A stretch of DNA of 9,204 nucleotides from assembly GCA_049515175.1 (NCBI GenBank), contig JBEKUI010000198.1, positions 1 through 9,204 on the forward strand. The letters run 5' to 3'. Source of the DNA: JACQNR01 sp049515175 (lineage in GTDB: Bacteria; Acidobacteriota; Terriglobia; UBA7540). Position 1 is the stretch's first letter, and each line of letters opens with the position of its first letter. Of the stretch, positions 6,068 to 9,204 are shown in pieces. Made by a program: the position numbers and the translations under genes. Under the pieces are notes generated by a model. It ran no database searches, was not told the DNA's origin, and was given only the letters and a program-made list of their open reading frames with translations.

Positions 6068-7117
6068 ATGAAGAAACTGGAAGTTGGAATCCTAGGGGCC
6101 ACGGGCATGGTGGGGCAGCGCTTCATCAGCCTGCTCGAGCACCATCCGTGGTTTGAGGTGAAGTGGCTCGGAGCATCGGATAGGTCGGCAGGCAAGACCT
6201 ACGGCGAAGCGTGCAACTGGCGGCTTCGCGACGCCATGCCCAAGGCCGCGGCGGAATTACCTGTACACGAATGCAAGCCGGGCAAGGCGCCACAACTCGT
6301 TTTCTCGTCGCTTGATTCGAAAGTGGCGGGCGAAGTCGAAAAAGAATTTGCACACGCCGGGCACGTCGTGGTCTCGAATTCTTCCAACCACCGTATGGAC
6401 GCGGACGTGCCGTTGCTAATTCCGGACGTCAATCCCGACCACCTGGCTCTAGTGCGCGCGCAGCGGCACGAGCGCAAGTGGAAGGGGATGATCGTAACGA
6501 ACCCGAATTGCACGACAGTGGGGTTGGTAATGTCGCTGGCGCCGCTCGATCGCGCCTTCGGGCTCGAGAAAGTGATGATGACCAGCATGCAGGCAGTCTC
6601 GGGCGCAGGCTATCCCGGCCTGCCGACGCTGGACATCATCGGTAATGTGATCCCCTACATTGGTGGTGAAGAAGAGAAAGTCGAGCGCGAGACGCGCAAA
6701 CTGCTCGGCCGCCTGAGTGATGGGCATATCGAGATGGGCAACTTCATCGTCAGCGCGCACTGCAATCGCGTCCTCGTCGAGGATGGCCACACGGAATCGA
6801 TCTCGATCGCCCTGCGCTCGCCCGCCAAGATCGAGGAATTGATCGAGGCGTGGCGCAATTACCGCTCGCGCCCGCAGGAACTACATCTGCCTTCGGCGCC
6901 CAAGCACCCGATCGTGGTGCGCGAGGAACGCGACCGTCCCCAAGTGAAGTTCGACGTGGGCACGGAGAACGGCATGGCAACCGTCGTCGGGCGCTTGCGC
7001 CCCTGTCCCGTGCTGCAGTGGAAATACACCGCGCTCAGCCACAACACCATTCGCGGCGCCGCCGGGGCGGCCCTGCTCAACGCCGAGCTAATGAAGGCGG
7101 AAGGGTATTTGGACTAG
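6068..7117 (+). CDS. asd: Aspartate-semialdehyde dehydrogenase, archaeal/fungal-type
   Basis: This is the cytoplasmic NADPH-dependent enzyme that reduces L-aspartyl-4-phosphate to aspartate semialdehyde, the branch point to diaminopimelate, lysine, threonine and methionine. The product has 349 residues. Seen are the Rossmann loop GILGATGMVGQRF (7-19), SNSSNHRMD (103-111), the catalytic cysteine Cys148 in NPNCTT (145-150), the MQAVSGAGYPG loop (174-184), the substrate-binding HCNRV with Arg234, and the catalytic base His241 in DGHTE. These, and the spacing, match the archaeal/fungal branch rather than the E. coli branch of the family. That form is common in several bacterial phyla. The ATG at 6068 gives the expected N-terminus, MKKLEVGILGATG, despite a weak ribosome site. 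It follows the M20 gene by 110 bases, including a strong hairpin, and precedes dapB by 85 bases. Confidence 0.95.
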   Translation: MKKLEVGILGATGMVGQRFISLLEHHPWFEVKWLGASDRSAGKTYGEACNWRLRDAMPKAAAELPVHECKPGKAPQLVFSSLDSKVAGEVEKEFAHAGHVVVSNSSNHRMDADVPLLIPDVNPDHLALVRAQRHERKWKGMIVTNPNCTTVGLVMSLAPLDRAFGLEKVMMTSMQAVSGAGYPGLPTLDIIGNVIPYIGGEEEKVERETRKLLGRLSDGHIEMGNFIVSAHCNRVLVEDGHTESISIALRSPAKIEELIEAWRNYRSRPQELHLPSAPKHPIVVREERDRPQVKFDVGTENGMATVVGRLRPCPVLQWKYTALSHNTIRGAAGAALLNAELMKAEGYLD

Positions 7118-7202
7118 GCATCGGAGAAACCGGAAGGCGGAAGTGTGAATCGGGAAACCTCTTCAGCCTTCACAGTTCAACCTTTTTTGATGCGCTCTCC
7201 CC

Positions 7203-7961
7203 ATGAGCGAACCCACAAATAATTCCGCCAATGCCCCTGTGCTGAATCTGGCCATCTTGGGCTACGGCAAGATGGGCCGGACGATCGCCCAACTCGCGCC
7301 TCAGCGCGGCTTCGAGGTCCGTCTCACCATGGATATCGACGTCAACGCTGGGGGCGCCGGGATCACGGCTGCGAATCTAAGGGGCATCGATGTTTGCATC
7401 GAGTTCACGGAACCGAAGGCGGTGCTGGATAACGTTCGCCGCGTGGCCGAGTACGGCTGCAATCTGGTAGTGGGGACGACCGGCTGGCACAGTCGGCTCG
7501 ATGAAGTTCGGAAAATCGTCGAGTCGCGTGGCATCGGCTTGGTCTACGCCGCGAACTTCTCCATTGGAGTGAATCTGTTCTACCGCCTGGCACGGCAGGC
7601 GGCGGAAATGTTCGCGGCCTTTCCCATTTACGATCCCTACCTCACCGAAGCCCACCACAAATTCAAGAAAGATGCACCCTCGGGCACAGCGCTCGAAATC
7701 ATGCGGCAGGTCCAGCCCGCGTTCAAGGACCGCGAAGTTCCTGTCTCCAGCACGCGTGCGGGCTACATCCCCGGCGTGCACGAATTGGGATTTGATTCGG
7801 AGGCCGACACGGTTATCCTTCGTCACACGGCGCGCAGCCGCCAGGGCTTTGCCGAAGGCGCGCTCTATGCGGCACGCTGGGTGGCGGGGAAGAAGGGATT
7901 GTTCAACTTCGCGGAAATCTTGGGCCACGGAGACACAGAGACACAGAGCGTAAGACTATAA
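7203..7961 (+). CDS. dapB: 4-hydroxy-tetrahydrodipicolinate reductase, C-terminus formed by a repeat
   Basis: DapB is cytoplasmic and reduces the product of DapA to tetrahydrodipicolinate with NAD(P)H in the diaminopimelate/lysine pathway. The 252-residue product shows the dinucleotide loop GYGKMG (20-25), the acidic end of beta-2 (TMDID, 42-46), which suits NADH use, GTTG (91-94), ANFSIGVN (117-124), and the signature EAHHKFKKDAPSGTA (149-163) with catalytic His151 and Lys155 and the substrate-binding SGT. The fold proper ends near KKGLFNFAEIL (230-240), where other DapB proteins end. The last 12 residues, GHGDTETQSVRL, are encoded by the left arm of an inverted repeat (7925-8025), which also supplies the sequence just before the stop. 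The N-terminal ten residues look like a disordered lead-in. The start ATG 7203 has a weak ribosome site. Confidence 0.94.
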   Translation: MSEPTNNSANAPVLNLAILGYGKMGRTIAQLAPQRGFEVRLTMDIDVNAGGAGITAANLRGIDVCIEFTEPKAVLDNVRRVAEYGCNLVVGTTGWHSRLDEVRKIVESRGIGLVYAANFSIGVNLFYRLARQAAEMFAAFPIYDPYLTEAHHKFKKDAPSGTALEIMRQVQPAFKDREVPVSSTRAGYIPGVHELGFDSEADTVILRHTARSRQGFAEGALYAARWVAGKKGLFNFAEILGHGDTETQSVRL

Positions 7962-8025
7962 TTAAGGGGCTGAGAAGCGCTCATTCCAGGCGCGTACTTT
8001 TCTCTGCGCTTCGGTGCCTCTGTGG
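7925..8025. repeat. Inverted-repeat element across the dapB end and dapA leader
   Basis: The arms at 7925-7948 and 8002-8025 are inverted relative to each other and match at 18 of 24 positions, around a 53-base centre. Both arms are built from a CACAGAG/CTCTGTG theme. The left arm also holds a direct 8-bp duplication, AGACACAG twice (7931-7946). Interspersed elements with this 'ctctgtgtctctgtgg' theme are, from general knowledge, scattered between genes in Acidobacteriota and other environmental genomes, where they are read by chance as peptides such as HGDTETQ or HRGTEAQR. Here it is a small non-coding element (MITE- or REP-like in size), with no transposase. It abuts the dapA ribosome site and overlaps the end of dapB. 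Confidence 0.65.
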
Positions 8026-8027
8026 CT

Positions 8028-8034
8028 GAGGAGG
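8028..8034 (+). promoter_or_regulatory. Ribosome binding site that fixes the dapA start
   Basis: GAGGAGG lies 5 bases before ATG 8040. It favours that codon over the in-frame GTG at 8022, which has no such site and lies inside the right arm of the inverted repeat. The site begins 3 bases after that arm ends. Confidence 0.8.
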
Positions 8035-8039
8035 TCGGT

Positions 8040-8942
8040 ATGGCGCTCGAACTTCGTGGTTGCGGCACGGCGCTGGTCACACCGTTCCGCCAAGACGGCA
8101 CGGTCGATGACGCGGCGCTGCGGCGACTGGTGCAATTTCAACTTCGCGAGGGCATCGACTTCCTTGTCCCCTGCGGGACCACGGGCGAAACCCCTACGCT
8201 TGAGCACGGCGAGTACACGGGCATCATCCGGCTGGTCGTGGAGGAGGCAGCGCACAAGGTGCCGGTCATCGCCGGCGTGGGTGGCAACAACACGCGCAAG
8301 ATTGCCGCACTCGCCGAGGAAGTGACCGGCCTGGGCGTGCAGGGAATTCTCTCCGTAGCACCCTATTACAACAAGCCGACGCAGGAAGGCCTGTACCAGC
8401 ACTTCAAGACGATTGCGGAAGCGACCGACTTGCCCATGATCGTGTACAACGTTCCGGGGCGCACGTCGTCGAACATCGAGCCCGCGACCGTCGCGCGGTT
8501 CGCGAAGATTCCGAACATCATCGGCATTAAGGAAGCTTCCGGCAGTATCACGCAGCAGATGGAAGTGCTCGCGGCGGTGGGGCCGGAGTTCCGCGTACTC
8601 TCCGGCGACGATGCCTTCACCTTCCCCCTCATGGCGCTGGGCGGCGTCGGGATCATCTCCGTGGTGTCGAATGAAATTCCGGGATTGATAACCAGGCTTG
8701 CGCACCTGATGCTCGATGGCAAAATCGACGAGGCGCGCACGCTCCACTTCCAGCTTCTGCCGCTCATGCAGGCGAATTTCATCGAGACCAATCCCATTCC
8801 CGTCAAAGCCGCGCTCGCCATGATGGGCATGATCGAGGAGGTCTACCGTTTGCCCCTCGTCCCCATGAAGCCCGAGAACCGCGCCAAGCTGGAAAATGCT
8901 CTGGCCGTGCAAGGTTTGCTCGAACGCAGCGCCACCCATTAG
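8040..8942 (+). CDS. dapA: 4-hydroxy-tetrahydrodipicolinate synthase
   Basis: DapA condenses pyruvate with aspartate semialdehyde, the committed step to diaminopimelate and lysine, in the cytoplasm. The product has 300 residues, normal for the family, and is a class I aldolase-type TIM barrel. Seen are GTTGE (46-50) with Thr47 and Thr48, APYYNKP (107-113) with Tyr110 of the proton relay, YNVPGRT (136-142) with Tyr136 and the substrate-binding Arg141, and the Schiff-base Lys164 in GIKEASG. All are shifted by three from E. coli numbering (44/45, 107, 133, 138, 161), so the active site is complete. The start ATG 8040 follows GAGGAGG at ideal spacing and gives MALELRGCGTALVTPF. It is the last of four co-directional genes; the repeat element between dapB and dapA could affect their relative expression. 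Confidence 0.96.
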   Translation: MALELRGCGTALVTPFRQDGTVDDAALRRLVQFQLREGIDFLVPCGTTGETPTLEHGEYTGIIRLVVEEAAHKVPVIAGVGGNNTRKIAALAEEVTGLGVQGILSVAPYYNKPTQEGLYQHFKTIAEATDLPMIVYNVPGRTSSNIEPATVARFAKIPNIIGIKEASGSITQQMEVLAAVGPEFRVLSGDDAFTFPLMALGGVGIISVVSNEIPGLITRLAHLMLDGKIDEARTLHFQLLPLMQANFIETNPIPVKAALAMMGMIEEVYRLPLVPMKPENRAKLENALAVQGLLERSATH

Positions 8943-8990
8943 GGCGGCATGAGGAGGGCCCACCCGAAGGCGGGCGCTAGACGGGTATCG

Positions 8991-9010
8991 GGGCACTGTG
9001 TGCGGTGCCC
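8991..9010 (+). terminator. Short stem-loop after dapA
   Basis: GGGCAC (8991-8996) pairs with GTGCCC (9005-9010) around 8 bases, about 50 bases after the dapA stop. No T-run follows, so evidence for termination is weak. A smaller CCCG/CGGG pair lies just before it at 8963-8974. Confidence 0.25.
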
Positions 9011-9021
9011 ATCAAAGCAAT

Positions 9022-9204
9022 ATGCTCAGACTTCGACAAGGCGCGCACATCGGAACGGGGGCGAGGGAAGTGCCACTCGTGAGCGGCCATCCCCTGCATC
9101 GCCGATCCTTCATGGGGCGGGGGCTCGCCTTCTTCGGTCTCTCCTCGTCGGCTTTCGAAATCCTTGCTGGCGGGCCTGATGCCCACCTCGTAGCGGCCGT
9201 TCGA
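9022..9204 (+). CDS. Start of an exported protein with Tat-like signal, cut by window end
   Basis: An open frame runs from ATG 9022 to the last base (61 codons). Residues 26-50 read HRRSFMGRGLAFFGLSSSAFEILAG, a twin-arginine-like motif (RR-S-F-M) followed by a moderately hydrophobic stretch, as at the start of many Tat-exported proteins. The start is uncertain: ATG 9022 has no ribosome site, whereas GTG 9079 has GAGGGA 10 bases upstream and would place the RR pair at residues 8-9, the usual position. Too little of the mature protein is visible to name it. The RRxF(M/L)xxGLAxxGLS style resembles the leaders of DUF1501-type exported proteins, but that is only a guess. It lies 79 bases or more after dapA on the same strand. 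Confidence 0.5.
   Translation, partial: MLRLRQGAHIGTGAREVPLVSGHPLHRRSFMGRGLAFFGLSSSAFEILAGGPDAHLVAAVR

Noticed and set aside
7144..7188. TGTGAA/TTCACA pair followed by six T between asd and dapB, considered as a terminator
   Set aside because: The stem is only 6 bp, with a loop of about 19 bases, and the T-run starts 9 bases after it. It would also split an obvious operon.
7962..8996. 344-codon minus-strand frame opposite dapA
   Set aside because: It is antisense to an intact dapA and has no family signature. Its HRGTEAQRK segment is only the chance reading of the inverted repeat.

Overview
The window is GC-rich bacterial chromosome and looks like Acidobacteriota (order-level guess: Terriglobales/Koribacter-like or a related uncultured soil lineage). 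That assignment is an inference. It rests on codon use, on a Tat-tagged sugar-dehydratase homologue, on a PEGA-domain secreted protein, and on a 'cacagag'-type interspersed repeat of a kind I associate with such genomes. No rRNA, tRNA, CRISPR array or intact insertion sequence is visible.

Layout. (1) 1-1097, minus strand: the 5' 365 codons of a mannonate dehydratase (ManD/RspA) type enolase-superfamily protein with a twin-arginine signal; its C-terminus lies outside the window. (2) 1215-1466, minus: an 83-residue protein with two membrane helices, unrecognised. (3) 1780-3609, plus: the ribosome-associated GTPase TypA/BipA, starting at TTG. (4) 3610-4010: about 400 bases without a convincing gene, holding two stem-loops. 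(5) 4011-4592, minus: a secreted Pro/Tyr/Gly-rich protein with a C-terminal PEGA domain. (6) 4593-4934: a divergent intergenic region with a perfect 9+9 bp dyad and a stem-loop. (7) 4935-8942, plus: four co-directional genes, an M20 metallopeptidase (DapE/ArgE type), asd, dapB and dapA. (8) 9022-9204, plus: the start of another exported protein with a Tat-like signal, cut by the window end.

How the genes work together. asd, dapB and dapA supply three enzymes of the aspartate to diaminopimelate/lysine route: aspartyl phosphate to semialdehyde, condensation with pyruvate, then reduction to tetrahydrodipicolinate. The M20 hydrolase ahead of them is placed where a desuccinylase/deacetylase of the same route (DapE-like) would fit, but its substrate cannot be read from the sequence. 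The operon is loosely packed (gaps of about 80-110 bases) and the gaps contain structure: a 10-bp hairpin just before asd, and an inverted-repeat element between dapB and dapA that also supplies the last codons of dapB.

The most interesting signal is inside the M20 coding sequence. A perfect 24-bp palindrome at 5055-5078 has a 16-bp core matching the ParB-binding centromere site parS. It is read through as the peptide MFHVEH. This suggests a chromosome-segregation site embedded in a lysine-pathway gene, and hence that this window may lie in the origin-proximal part of the chromosome.
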